Shown one piece after another: positions 26,701 to 32,473 of a DNA stretch of 50,722 bases. The stretch is from positions 1-50,722 of the forward strand of contig JAFQHP010000037.1 in the NCBI GenBank assembly GCA_017397895.1. Reading direction: 5' to 3'. Both the position numbers and the translations under genes were made by a program. This stretch comes from Clostridia bacterium (GTDB lineage Bacteria > Bacillota > Clostridia > Christensenellales > Aristaeellaceae). The notes beneath the pieces were generated by a model, which did no database searches, was not told the origin of the DNA, and saw only the letters and a program-made list of their open reading frames with translations. The first letter of the stretch is position 1, and the number at the start of each line of letters is the position of its first letter.

Positions 26701-28494
26701 GGTAGCCGTGGCGGCATGGATCCATTCACTGCCGCCGTCCAGCTGGAATTCAATCACCAGGTCCGGGTTGGGCAGGGTGCTGTCGGTGATGTACTGCCAC
26801 TTGCCGGCGGCGGTTTTGCCGTAGCGCTTCTTATGGGGCGTACCCACACGCAGGGATTTGAACTGGAAATCCTCCGCCGTCAGGGGGGTATTTTCGAAGT
26901 TGAAGAAGGTCTGGAAATCGTCGGTGATCTGCTGCCAGCCCAGGGTACCCATCAGGTTCTGGTCCAGTTCCATTTCATCCAGCAGCACATTTTCCGCAGC
27001 ACCGCTCAATTCATTATAGTTGAATTCTCCGGTCTGGGGGGTAGTCCAGGGATAGCCGTAGCCGGTGGTGCGCACGATGTAGTTCATATCCACATCCACG
27101 CCGTTTTCCAGCTTGTTCAGGGCATAGCCGTACGTCCAGTCCTTGGAGCCCACTTCTTCCGTCCACTTATCCACGCTGAAGGCACCGGTGGGCCGCTGCC
27201 ACTGCACGGGAGCGTAGCTCAACACAGCCTTGTCCGATGCAGTGGTCACTTTCTGTTCGTCAGCAGGCTTGGCCCAGGCGTCTTCCTCCGTGGCTTTGTC
27301 CGTTTCGGTCAGATGCCAGTCAATTTTGTTTTCAAAATAGTAAACAATCTGGGGTTCCGTGGCCTTGGGTACATAGAAATCGGCTTTGCGGTAGGCCGAC
27401 CACACATACACCGTGCGGCTGTACTGATAGCCGTTGCTGTTGGATTTTTCGTGATCCACCACCTCAGCGGCGAAATCCACCTGGGTATCATCCTCCGTGG
27501 GATAAATGGTGCCCTCATAATTGGAGCTGCCCAGGAAAATGCCGTCTGTCACCTTCACCTTCTGCCCGTCCACCATACGATAGGCGTCATAGAGGGTATC
27601 TTCAATATCCAGGGAGTAGGGCTGGTTGATCTCATGGGAATGATAGCTGTACCAGCGGATGTAGAGATAATCATCCGGGCTGGTGCCTTCCGGCAGCCGC
27701 TGCAGCATTTCATCGCTCAGGCCGGTGGGACGGTCTTCATACAGCTCGCCGTCCTTGTGCACGCCGGTGATCTTTGCAATGGTGTCAATCTGGGCGGTGA
27801 TGGGGGTGCTGGTCAGTTCGATGGTGTTGCCCAGGTTGGTCACCACTTCGCAATGGGCGGTAATAGGCAAGCTTTCGCTCATGTCCACAATATCAATGGG
27901 CTGGAGGCCATGAATGGATACTTCGATGGATACGCTGGAGGTGGCGCCGATGGTGCGGGTGTTGGTCAATACATAATTGCCGTCAATCAGCTGCCAGTTA
28001 AAGTCCGCCCGGGTGGAGGGTGCCTGGGGAACGGGCAGCTCCAGCTTGCCAATCAGGCTGCCTTCCTCCACAATGCCCGCCGTTTCCCCTTCCACGCCGG
28101 TTTGTTCATAGGTGCGGCTGCGCCACACCTGGGCAGGGATGGTGATGGTAATGTCTCCGGGGCCATAATCGTACTGGCCGGAGAACTGCACCTCAATCTT
28201 GTACACCATGGACAATTCGCCATGGCCGTTGGTAGCCAGGTACAGATGGTCCGTATCGTCCAGCTCCTGCTGGGAGACAGCCTGGCCCTCATTATTGACC
28301 GTGCTGTCCCTGGACACCCATACCACCTTCACGCCTTCAATCTTGGAGCCGTCCAGCATGTTGGAGCCGGTCTGGATATCCTCCTGGGCAAAGGCCTGGC
28401 TTGCCCCCAGACCCAGCAGCATGCACGCCAACAGCATCAGCGTCATCAAAATACGCCATGCCCTGAATTTTTCCTTGCCGCTCACATATCTCAT
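17788..28494 (-). CDS. Giant sortase-anchored surface adhesin with FctA/Cna-B, DUF285 and DnaJ-type zinc-finger modules
   Basis: This protein of about 3568 residues has a signal peptide (KFRAWRILMTLMLLACMLLG then SQAFA) and ends with IPKTND, a hydrophobic helix and KKRRKV, a sortase-type wall anchor. In order: a large N-terminal region of about 1200 residues without repeats (28380-24790); Cna-B-like domains (24780-24130); pilin-isopeptide (FctA-like) domains, the second with a four-CXXC zinc-finger insert (22615-22970); DUF285 repeats of the LDLSSFDTSNV type (22110-21440); an InlB/Flg_new-type repeat (21330-21090); alternating FctA-like and Cna-B-like domains; then the anchor. Lys and Asn residues that form isopeptide bonds in FctA domains recur (KTL..GR, FENTY). 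GGGAG sits 10 nt before 28494; starts up to 28599 are possible. It is probably an adhesin stalk; its ligand is unknown. Confidence 0.88.
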   Translation of the reverse strand: MRYVSGKEKFRAWRILMTLMLLACMLLGLGASQAFAQEDIQTGSNMLDGSKIEGVKVVWVSRDSTVNNEGQAVSQQELDDTDHLYLATNGHGELSMVYKIEVQFSGQYDYGPGDITITIPAQVWRSRTYEQTGVEGETAGIVEEGSLIGKLELPVPQAPSTRADFNWQLIDGNYVLTNTRTIGATSSVSIEVSIHGLQPIDIVDMSESLPITAHCEVVTNLGNTIELTSTPITAQIDTIAKITGVHKDGELYEDRPTGLSDEMLQRLPEGTSPDDYLYIRWYSYHSHEINQPYSLDIEDTLYDAYRMVDGQKVKVTDGIFLGSSNYEGTIYPTEDDTQVDFAAEVVDHEKSNSNGYQYSRTVYVWSAYRKADFYVPKATEPQIVYYFENKIDWHLTETDKATEEDAWAKPADEQKVTTASDKAVLSYAPVQWQRPTGAFSVDKWTEEVGSKDWTYGYALNKLENGVDVDMNYIVRTTGYGYPWTTPQTGEFNYNELSGAAENVLLDEMELDQNLMGTLGWQQITDDFQTFFNFENTPLTAEDFQFKSLRVGTPHKKRYGKTAAGKWQYITDSTLPNPDLVIEFQLDGGSEWIHAATATWGEGGKGSLTFVDVNEGAGVKISGSSVIFPENVTDTRHSFISNVFGGKTADKCDIAMIRWDVYPTITMKASPRVQKIVAQMFENTESPSTKFKNDVIMDVYGWVDAKGEGKLVLDNDFDYSRATFAGASYGVHLSKTVSFNPASKENGGDNDTENQWAVLHYTAVATEQSNLKVRADYDEALAEGVIPAETSGIWYDLLPEGVVPLLETVKLRSGDAITNMYTVPDYNGTGRILLVVEADLTPVPTYTNYVGYADKPTLSFDAIYSWKDADELGSRVVNYVAFESTVDNLRHNVLGTLSGSKGENDTPLSGNNKTTPNMPADIAKALTDLDPNTDEGRFVYGRADVNIAKLNYAVSGLEKRVQNDLVGIWTQGLSNQEQVTVYEGHNYTYRLNVSSAANTYTANIIIYDTLENYIIPNPEDEEQYDVTKAEDYAHTQERLDWAGDWQGKGQWRGTLTSVDLKDFIDAGVAPRLYYATLPGLQFADTDADITDDNFQDDTGLFNSGNYDLENEVWTLAQLDENGVWQVPEGVQVSAVAMDATLKADGTPFILQPECDMTAYLHMRAPDDESDEDVWHAKGAYARLMDDHGQAVLDEKGRPVIDWEAALDPANNMYAYNNTRMKCTQALSNIVSTDFRMIRNDYTRVGIVPEMVKVTKEWQDQDNHDGIRPDSVEVTLLRRLAGIAGEAQTVTDAKGQPLTAVLSEENDWTHSFLQVDIVNEDGIRYLYSFEETQVDGYTSQIVFVDDHHYLVRNTHPNEQVEISGQKEWKDNEDALELRPDSITVYLLRDGVKIDSRLVRPDSRGNWSYSFGKRDKYAPGGVEYTYTVEESYVPKYVAESTGYTLLENTYVPYGDLEISKTLVNATQAAADREFTFTLVLLAEKTGDAQDAVPLMESYPCSVMEEVNGEWQAVSAGKITSGDTFTLRDGQKLLVEGLPSESTYEVTEAEEPGFTCAAKNNKGTIRAGQTAEAAFTNTYASSGVLQLSAGKSMTGHAIRKNQFRFEIVDMNEDSTTYGQPIRTAAVNAPENTEGGVGEEILSEAELFFGQLQYATEDDGKTFRYEVREKNQEKDGYTYDDTVYTVDVTVSDNGDGTMTVTPVFTNQKTGLTADALTFENHYDAQGEVTLKAWKTLEGRALEDGEFTFQLYQYDAESNTLGELISEVTNDAQGNIVFPPLSFDQNSVSLDDAAPATYTYLIREKRGADRTVEYSNQEYVITLSVFDNGDGTLSFAQGTQEAERTVVDCATCAGTGAEYLVIYSMPQWFVDGGSSAVGVHRADTAEKLAQVKDKLCKQCGGFSADNPSVCDRCKGCGLEESYYENGTYVRTRTEGVCVFNGKGSYAAIRLAKDIRRCTDCEGIGKELGGMTITGEVVAPVFENTLKPGELSVTKTVQGSGSTNVDQEFTFHVKLSGEVENDYEFTVSGPAATPAPERVAYVNTANQKHFTEEQLQGQAYGVVNLDESHEDYGKLIFFRSDPENPVDPYGNAIDLTQGDGYRYKDEEKKVIHYLLDEGANVVTNGYTSRRPWNQDSKAITSIYVKDPIKPLDGNNFFRYMYYAESMDLRNMDTSGMTNMEMMFAECGGIYSLDLSSFDTSNVRDMSWMFYRCYDLDNPNLSSFDTTSVTDMSYMFYWYQHGDKLDLSSFDTRNVTTMYSMFEQCQCLRYLDISNFNTGKVTSMGCMFYRAHDLVELDLSHFDTSSVTSVFYMFAYNWDLKVLDISSFTQFGGMFAPGTRIENIQTITINDNTKLTSYPVYSGNWINVEDDTELTGSELFTLGGNGGTWVRSLECYKLVFDPGEGAGSMSNMRVQVGKGCTITPTFYRYGYDLTGFADDNGTVYPYENGAVVIPANNGYQLNQQVTLTAQWQKRDTGVTVTGDGFTFTLKRNETATFENLPAGTVYEVWEETPEGWVLVKTENDAGTIEPLKDSAAKFTNRYAPDEAQVILRAAKRLDGKAPKDGVYQFTLSGEGMETQEKSSVSGAVVFDAILYTEPGMYIYTISEKAGQDDTIEYDSRSYTAEVTVTDNAKGVLSAAVVYKDSEGNALADAPSFENTTKPGHLLVKKTVLNTTEASKQQAFTLQVTFASQGTSWSGTILRDGEPVQVADGTVEVEIRGGQTVMLSDIPAGLNYTVKETGTLPGWTMDGTVQEGTILSNDTVEAAFENTYALKGTAVIEARKALIGRTMEAEEFRFEMMDEAGRPVSSAVNGADGKITFPEITYTEEGTWHYTIHEAAGEDDSISYSEEVLAVTVEMTDVEGEGRLTATVTYDENGDTITNEVKKGSLTISKEVISPNADHRQKQFTFTISLTDALGQPLNGVYALNTGDELMVQNGTGTLQIAHGQTVEISGLPHGANYSVTEAAEPGFTHTARNAAHVIDADAPAHASFVNTYHAQGEYIFDGVKTLLGAELEENKFQFELKDGEGYTLETVKNGADGSFAFSTLYFTEEDVGEKQFTVTEVNDGVNGYAYDDTRYTLTLTIADNGDGTLSVTAADMPESGIAFENTYSEETSVQAQKRWVGDEAHPQTRCDVKLVLYAQAGGKDREKVGEKVISADAQGDEMTVVWENLPLFLIEEGQRLDILYSLEEEMLTENGQPLLYKGIISGNAESGFEVINRYASVEVVLEAEKVLTGRTLQESQFLFEVRDESGVVVNATNASDGSITFPALRYIQQDMQDAQAQPDGTLQKTFTYQVAEADGGVNGYVYDDTVYQVQVTVTQHASGEMTAQVTLDAEKMVFRNTVEKTSFSVTKEWQGDEGGLITLTLYQNGEKMEPQPAYTENGGVYTYTDLDKYTEEGKAIVYAAKEKYMDGFMTIYRNMAPYAQETDMIYNGGTIVNRAVTTFRVQKVWEGLSEGEEAPEITLTLYCNGEALDKKTPTPDADGWYIYHNLPLTRNGEAAVYTVVEEPLDGFQASYGEAEEGEEAPACAYDYGTIVNRKIPKTNDNSHIGLWIGLTVLSAGMLAMLWKKRRKV
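22615..22970 (-). other. DnaJ-like four-motif zinc-finger insert in the giant adhesin
   Basis: Within about 115 residues lie CATCAGTG, CKQCGG, CDRCKGCG and CTDCEGIG, four CXXCXG-type motifs like the zinc-binding region of DnaJ. The block falls between the penultimate strand and the FENT strand of an FctA-like domain, so it appears inserted in that domain. It is almost the only cysteine cluster in the protein. Confidence 0.75.
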
Positions 28495-28581
28495 ATGCCG
28501 TCCACTCCCGATGCGTTTGTATTGATACAGAATCATATCTTCCGTTTTTCTGCGTTGCTTCATAAAAAGTATCACCAATAA

Positions 28582-28599
28582 ATGGGTATACTTACCCAT
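28582..28599. promoter_or_regulatory. Inverted repeat in the leader of the adhesin gene
   Basis: ATGGGTA (28582-28588) and TACCCAT (28593-28599) flank TACT. It lies just downstream of the predicted -10 element, a position suited to an operator or a 5' mRNA hairpin. Confidence 0.45.
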
Positions 28600-28606
28600 C
28601 CTTTAT

Positions 28607-28636
28607 AATGTACTATATATTGTCATATTCTGTCAA
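28607..28636 (-). promoter_or_regulatory. Probable promoter of the giant adhesin gene
   Basis: On the minus strand a perfect TTGACA (28631-28636) is 18 bp from TACATT (28607-28612). The -10 match is only moderate. The rest of the 28495-28831 gap is AT-rich and I see no gene in it. Confidence 0.5.
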
Positions 28637-28776
28637 CCGATTCACCCGGAAACCGGCAAAATTTTTGCGCATTTTCCCAAGTTTTTTCCGACAAATATAT
28701 CCCTCTGCCCCTTCGGGCAATTTTCCTTCCTGCCGATGCCGGAAAATCAAATTTTTATGTTCCGTTCGAAAAACGA

Positions 28777-28805
28777 TTGACTTTTCTATTTTCCTTTGCT
28801 ATAAT
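28777..28805 (+). promoter_or_regulatory. Promoter of the tRNA pair
   Basis: TTGACT (28777-28782) and a perfect TATAAT (28800-28805) are 17 bp apart, 26 bp before tRNA-Thr. Confidence 0.85.
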
Positions 28806-28831
28806 CTTTCACGCTGGTAGTTTGCCGGTGT

Positions 28832-28907
28832 GCCGATATAGCTCAGATGGTAGAGCGGCTGATTCGTAATCATCAGGTCAAGGGTTCGAGTCCCTTTATC
28901 GGCTCCA
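28832..28907 (+). tRNA. tRNA-Thr (anticodon CGT)
   Basis: The 7-bp acceptor stem GCCGATA/TATCGGC pairs perfectly. The anticodon arm CTGAT-TCGTAAT-ATCAG reads CGT, and the GGTTCGAGTCC T-arm is normal. CCA is encoded. It decodes ACG and is co-transcribed with tRNA-Pro 10 bp downstream. Confidence 0.95.
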
Positions 28908-28917
28908 TTTTTTATAC

Positions 28918-28994
28918 CGAGGTGTAGCGCAGCTTGGTAGCGCGTTTGGTTCGGGACCAAAAGGCCGTGGGTTCGAATCCCACCACTTCGACCA
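28918..28994 (+). tRNA. tRNA-Pro (anticodon CGG)
   Basis: The acceptor CGAGGTG pairs with CACTTCG with one G-T wobble. The anticodon arm TTTGG-TTCGGGA-CCAAA reads CGG and decodes CCG. The T-arm GGGTTCGAATCCC is normal and CCA is encoded. Its last 19 nt plus the terminator are duplicated at 29196. Confidence 0.95.
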
Positions 28995-29073
28995 CAAAAA
29001 GAGCACCCTTTATGGGTGCTTTTTTTGTGGTTTTAAGCCCGTGGATTCGGACACGCGGCCTGTAAGGCCGTGG
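28976..29073 (+). repeat. Direct repeat A: tRNA-Pro 3' end plus terminator
   Basis: This 98-bp segment begins inside the tRNA-Pro T-arm and includes CCA, the terminator and 53 bp more. It recurs at 29196-29293 with only two differences that I can see. The offset is 220 bp. Confidence 0.9.
28995..29027 (+). terminator. Terminator of the tRNA operon
   Basis: AGCACCC (29002-29008) pairs with GGGTGCT (29014-29020) across a 5-nt loop and is followed by a T-run. It lies directly after tRNA-Pro. Confidence 0.9.
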
Positions 29074-29080
29074 GGGAGCG

Positions 29081-29200
29081 AGAGAAGCGGTGCCCCAGTG
29101 GGGCAATCGCCGTCAGGCGATAGCGCCTCGAGCGAGTCAGCCGAAACAAGCGGCGACCCCGGCAGGGGAAGCCGCGCCGATTGAGGCTGCGGAGGAATCC
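29081..29200 (+). repeat. 120-bp intergenic repeat, copy 1
   Basis: This matches 29414-29533 over 120 bp with about three substitutions. It contains the short hairpins GCCCC/GGGGC and ATCGCC/GGCGAT. No convincing gene is present; the frame reading SLNRRGFPCRGRRLFRL on the minus strand is a repeat translation. Confidence 0.85.
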
Positions 29201-29293
29201 CGCCACTTCGACCACAAAAAGAGCACCCTTTATGAGTGCTTTTTTTGTGGTTTTAAGCCCGTGGATTCGGACACGCGGCCTGTAAGGCCGTGG
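29196..29293 (+). repeat. Direct repeat B: second copy of the tRNA-Pro 3' end and terminator
   Basis: This copy carries AATCCCGCCACTTCGACCAC and then the terminator hairpin with one changed base. The rest of the tRNA is missing. It resembles the scar of a tandem tRNA duplication or an att-type duplication. Confidence 0.85.
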
Positions 29294-29355
29294 TGACTGA
29301 ACCGACCGTCAGCCCGGTGGGCTGTTCGGCAAAGCCGAAAGGAAGGCGAAGGAAT
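29294..29355 (+). repeat. Hairpin-rich spacer in the repeat region
   Basis: CAGCCC-GGT-GGGCTG and TTCGGC-AAA-GCCGAA form adjacent hairpins between repeat copies. No gene is visible. Confidence 0.5.
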
Positions 29356-29413
29356 CAGCCGAAACAAGCGGCGACCCCGGCAGGGGAAGCCGCGTCGATT
29401 GAGGCTGCGGAAG
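29356..29413 (+). repeat. Intergenic repeat, partial copy 2
   Basis: This contains only the 3' half of the 120-bp unit, starting at CAGCCGAAACAAGCGG, which also occurs at 29138 and 29471. Confidence 0.8.
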
Positions 29414-29533
29414 AGAGAAGCGGTGCTCCAGTGGGGCAATCGCCGTCAGGCGATAGCGCCTCGAGCGAGTCAGCCGAAACAAGCGGTGACCCCGGCAGGG
29501 GAAGCCGCGTCGATTGAGGCTGCGGAGGAATCC
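29414..29533 (+). repeat. 120-bp intergenic repeat, copy 3
   Basis: Full-length copy of the unit at 29081-29200. The following 29534-29619 is pyrimidine-rich with no gene that I can see. Confidence 0.85.
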
Positions 29534-29619
29534 TGTTCCCCCTTCCCAAACATCGCCTTTCCCTGCACTCCGGTCGAAATTCTGCCCTCTCTTTCGTTGC
29601 CTTTTCCTCTTCCCCCCGC

Positions 29620-29648
29620 TTGTATTTTGCCATGCCGTATGCTAAAAT
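29620..29648 (+). promoter_or_regulatory. Promoter of the BspA-type lipoprotein gene
   Basis: TTGTAT (29620-29625) and TAAAAT (29643-29648) are 17 bp apart. Confidence 0.55.
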
Positions 29649-29700
29649 ATTTCCAACGACAGAGGGAAACTCTGCACACAAAAAAAGGAGAATGAACACC

Positions 29701-31365
29701 TTGAAAAAGCAGCTTATTTGGTTTGCCCTTTTATTGGTCATGGTCAGTTTCTGTGCCGGATGCGGCGGCGGAAACGACACGGCAGCCGCCGGTGCTTCTG
29801 CCGGCAGCACCTCTTCCACCGCTGCCAAGGCCCCTGCCAGCCAGCCGGTGGAATGCACCAGTGGTGACTATACGTACCGGGTACTGGATGACGGCACGGC
29901 GGAAATTGTGGAATTCCTTGAAAAGAAATACGAAGTGGAAATCCCCTCCGAGCTGGACGGTATCCGTGTGACGGCCATCGGTGACGGCGCATTTTCCCGC
30001 AACACCCGTCTGCAGGTGATCACCATTCCCGACAGCGTCACCGTCATCGGCCAGAACCCCTTTGCACGATGCGAAATCCTGCAAACGGTCACCTTCTCTG
30101 CCAACCACCCCACCCTGGCCATCATCGACGGCGTGCTGTTTGAAAAAACGGAAAAGCGCCTGGTCTGCTATCCGCCCACGCTGGAAGCCACTTCCTACGC
30201 CGTGCCCCAGGGCATCCGCAGCATCGATAACGGCGCCTTCTACAACTGCGATTACCTGACCGCCATCACCCTGCCCGATACCGTTACCCAGGTGGGGGAC
30301 CGGGCTTTCTACAGCTGCAGCAAGCTGAAGGACATTCAGCTGCCTGATGAAACGACCCGCATCGGCGACGACATGTTTGCCTATTGCACCAGCATGACCT
30401 CCATCCCCTTCCCCCCCAACGTGACCGAGATCGGCAACCGGGCCTTTGCCGGCTGTGAAGGGCTGACCAGCGTCACCGTCCCCGCCGGTGTGACCAGCAT
30501 CGGGGATGAAGCCTTCTACTCCTGCGATAACATGACCTCCATCCAGCTGCCCGAAGGCCTCACCCACATCGGCAACGAAGCCTTCTGCGCCTGCTACGGC
30601 CTGACGGAAATCACCCTGCCTTCCACCGTCGTCACCATCGGCCAGAACCCCTTCACCCACTGCAAGACCCTCACGCAGATCCGCCTTGCCGACGATCATC
30701 CTGCTTTGGCCGTTGTGGACGGTGCGCTGATCCATAAAACGGAAAAACGGCTGGTATGCTATCCGCAGGCTCTCACCGCATCCCACTACACCGTGCCCGA
30801 CGGCATCGTTTCCATCGATGATCGGGCATTTCTCAGTAGTGAACTGAGCACCATCACCTTCCCCGAAAGCCTGGAATCCATCGGCAGCTACGCCTTCTAC
30901 AGCAGCGACAACCTGGACAATATCACCCTGCCCAAAGGCCTGAAAACCCTTGGCGACTGCGCCTTCTATTTCTGCTTCGCCCTGTCCTCCATCACCGTAC
31001 CCGAAGGCGTAACCCGCCTGGAAGACGGCACCTTCATGTGCTGCACAAGCCTGTCCAGCGTCACCCTGCCTTCCTCCCTCCGCAGCATTGGCAGCGACGC
31101 GTTTGACAAATGCGACGCCCTGACCAAGCTGGTCATCCCCGATGGCGTCACCACCATCGAGGCCGACGCCTTCAGCCGCTGCGAAAACCTGGCCAGCGTC
31201 ACCATCCCCGCCAGCGTCACCACCATCGAAGAAGGCACTTTCGAAGATTGCCCCTACAGTGTGCTGGTGCTCACCGTGGTGCAGGATTCCTGTGCCCACC
31301 GGTATGCCGAAGCCGAAAAAATCAAGTACATCCACAACAGCTCCACCGACTGGCTCAATAACTGA
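29701..31365 (+). CDS. BspA-type leucine-rich repeat lipoprotein
   Basis: This 554-residue protein begins with a lipoprotein signal (MKKQLIWFALLLVMVSFCAGC) and would be anchored outside the membrane. About 20 LRR_5/BspA-type repeats follow, of the form VTxIGDxAFxxCxxLxxITIPDSV. Such surface repeats are linked to binding of host or neighbour-cell proteins, but the ligand is unknown. TTG at 29701 was chosen because AAGGAG lies 10 nt before it; an in-frame ATG at 29692 would be only 1 nt from the site. It stands alone, with its own promoter and terminator, downstream of the tRNA repeat region. Confidence 0.88.
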   Translation: MKKQLIWFALLLVMVSFCAGCGGGNDTAAAGASAGSTSSTAAKAPASQPVECTSGDYTYRVLDDGTAEIVEFLEKKYEVEIPSELDGIRVTAIGDGAFSRNTRLQVITIPDSVTVIGQNPFARCEILQTVTFSANHPTLAIIDGVLFEKTEKRLVCYPPTLEATSYAVPQGIRSIDNGAFYNCDYLTAITLPDTVTQVGDRAFYSCSKLKDIQLPDETTRIGDDMFAYCTSMTSIPFPPNVTEIGNRAFAGCEGLTSVTVPAGVTSIGDEAFYSCDNMTSIQLPEGLTHIGNEAFCACYGLTEITLPSTVVTIGQNPFTHCKTLTQIRLADDHPALAVVDGALIHKTEKRLVCYPQALTASHYTVPDGIVSIDDRAFLSSELSTITFPESLESIGSYAFYSSDNLDNITLPKGLKTLGDCAFYFCFALSSITVPEGVTRLEDGTFMCCTSLSSVTLPSSLRSIGSDAFDKCDALTKLVIPDGVTTIEADAFSRCENLASVTIPASVTTIEEGTFEDCPYSVLVLTVVQDSCAHRYAEAEKIKYIHNSSTDWLNN

Positions 31366-31374
31366 TTTTTTCCC

Positions 31375-31406
31375 TTTCCCCTCCGGTTTTGCCGGAGGGG
31401 TTTTTT
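31375..31406 (+). terminator. Terminator of the BspA-type lipoprotein gene
   Basis: A 9-bp stem CCCCTCCGG/CCGGAGGGG (31378-31386 and 31392-31400) with a TTTTG loop precedes six T residues. Confidence 0.92.
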
Positions 31407-31440
31407 GTGCCCGTTTGTTTCAATCCCATTTCCTGCCCGC

Positions 31441-31469
31441 TTGCCTTTCCTTTGCTTTTTCCGTATAAT
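31441..31469 (+). promoter_or_regulatory. Promoter of the FMN-barrel operon
   Basis: TTGCCT (31441-31446) and a perfect TATAAT (31464-31469) are 17 bp apart, 35 bp before the start codon. Confidence 0.75.
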
Positions 31470-31504
31470 AAATAGGATCAAAAAACCAACCGGGAGGGAA
31501 CAAG

Positions 31505-31981
31505 ATGTTCCGGGAAATGCTGCGGAAAAAGCAGGCGCTGAGCCTGGAAAAATGCAAAGAAATACTGAAAACAGAAACCCGGGGCGTGCTTTCCGTACTG
31601 GGGGAAAACGGCTATCCCTACGGCATGCCCATGAATCATTTTTACAACGAAGGGGACGGCTGCATCTATTTCCACTGCGGCAAAACGGGCCACCGGCTGG
31701 ATGCGCTGAAGGAAAATAACAAGGTGTCCTTCTGCGTGTATGACAAAGGCTTCCGCCGGGAAAACGAATGGGCGTGGAACGTGCACAGCGTCATCGTTTT
31801 CGGCCGGATGGACGTTCTGGACGACCCGGATATCATCCGGAATATCTGCGAAAAGCTCAGCTACAAGTTCACCTCCGATACCGCCTACATTGAAAAAGAA
31901 CTGGCGCAATCTGCCAGGAACACCCTGCTCCTTCGCCTGACCCCGGAACACATGTCCGGCAAGCTGGTAAACGAAGCATAA
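31505..31981 (+). CDS. Pyridoxamine 5'-phosphate oxidase-like FMN-binding protein (NimA-like)
   Basis: This 158-residue protein belongs to the split-barrel flavin-binding family that includes NimA-type nitroimidazole reductases. Typical segments are TRGVLSVLGENGYPYGMPMNHFY (about 25-47), IYFHCGKTGHRLDALKENNKVSF (54-76) and a SVIVFGRM strand. It probably binds FMN and reduces small molecules; the substrate is unknown and nitroimidazole resistance is only a possibility. GGGAGG precedes the ATG. It is the first gene of a likely three-gene unit with the HExxH and GNAT genes. Confidence 0.85.
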   Translation: MFREMLRKKQALSLEKCKEILKTETRGVLSVLGENGYPYGMPMNHFYNEGDGCIYFHCGKTGHRLDALKENNKVSFCVYDKGFRRENEWAWNVHSVIVFGRMDVLDDPDIIRNICEKLSYKFTSDTAYIEKELAQSARNTLLLRLTPEHMSGKLVNEA

Positions 31982-31994
31982 AAGGAAGACTGAA

Positions 31995-32462
31995 ATAAAA
32001 ACCATCCTGTACATCCTTCTTCAATGCACCTGGGGCTTTTTGCAAACGCTGCTGGGCTTTCTCCATTTTCTTCTGTTCATCCGGGAAAAGCATTCTTTTT
32101 TCCACGGCGCCATCGTGACGGAATGGAAACTGAAAAGCAGCGTGTCGCTGGGCCTGTTTGTGTTCGTCACAAAAGAGCCCTATTTCTATCCCCGGCTGAA
32201 GCACCGCTTCACCCTGCAGGAAGCATTTTCCCGGCTGCTGGTGCATGAATACGGCCACACCGTCCAGTCTCTTTTGCTTGGGCCTTTGTATCTGATCGTC
32301 ATCGGCATCCCCTCCACCCTGTGGGGCTTTATGCCCGGCTGCGGAAAAAAGCGCCGGGAGGAGCAGCTGTCCTATTTTTCCTTTTTTACCGAGCGCTGGG
32401 CCAATACCTGGGGCGAAAAAGTGACCGGCTGCCCTTCCATGGAACAGCTGGTGATTGACTGA
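31995..32462 (+). CDS. Small membrane protein with HExxH motif, apparent ATA start
   Basis: I do not recognise a named family with certainty. The 155-residue product starts with a hydrophobic stretch (KTILYILLQCTWGFLQTLLG), and has HEYGH at 84-88 next to another hydrophobic stretch (LLLGPLYLIVIGIPSTLW). This suggests a small membrane zinc-metalloprotease-like protein. AAGGAAG lies 6 nt before ATA at 31995. No ATG, GTG or TTG occurs in frame until TTG at 32040, which would delete half of the first helix and has no ribosome site. So translation probably begins at ATA, or an ATG was mutated. It is 13 bp after the FMN-barrel gene and 11 bp before the GNAT gene. Confidence 0.65.
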   Translation: MKTILYILLQCTWGFLQTLLGFLHFLLFIREKHSFFHGAIVTEWKLKSSVSLGLFVFVTKEPYFYPRLKHRFTLQEAFSRLLVHEYGHTVQSLLLGPLYLIVIGIPSTLWGFMPGCGKKRREEQLSYFSFFTERWANTWGEKVTGCPSMEQLVID

Positions 32463-32473
32463 ATGAGGTGCCC

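Noticed and set aside
17722..28581. Very long plus-strand open frames opposite the giant adhesin (17722-22065 and 24436-28581)
   Set aside because: They are antisense shadows. The minus-strand product has clear domains, signal peptide and anchor, while the plus-strand translations are His/Gly-rich with no recognisable domain or ribosome site.
29033..29533. Short minus-strand proteins sharing SLNRRGFPCRGRRLFRL
   Set aside because: They come from translation of the 120-bp repeats. No ribosome site or conserved start is present, so I treat the DNA as repeat, not coding.
29081..29533. CRISPR array
   Set aside because: Only two and a half copies, 120 bp long, without regular unique spacers or cas genes.
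30000..31300. Internal repeats of the BspA-type gene as a DNA repeat element
   Set aside because: The periodicity is at protein level (about 23-residue LRR units) with diverged DNA, so it is explained by the gene.
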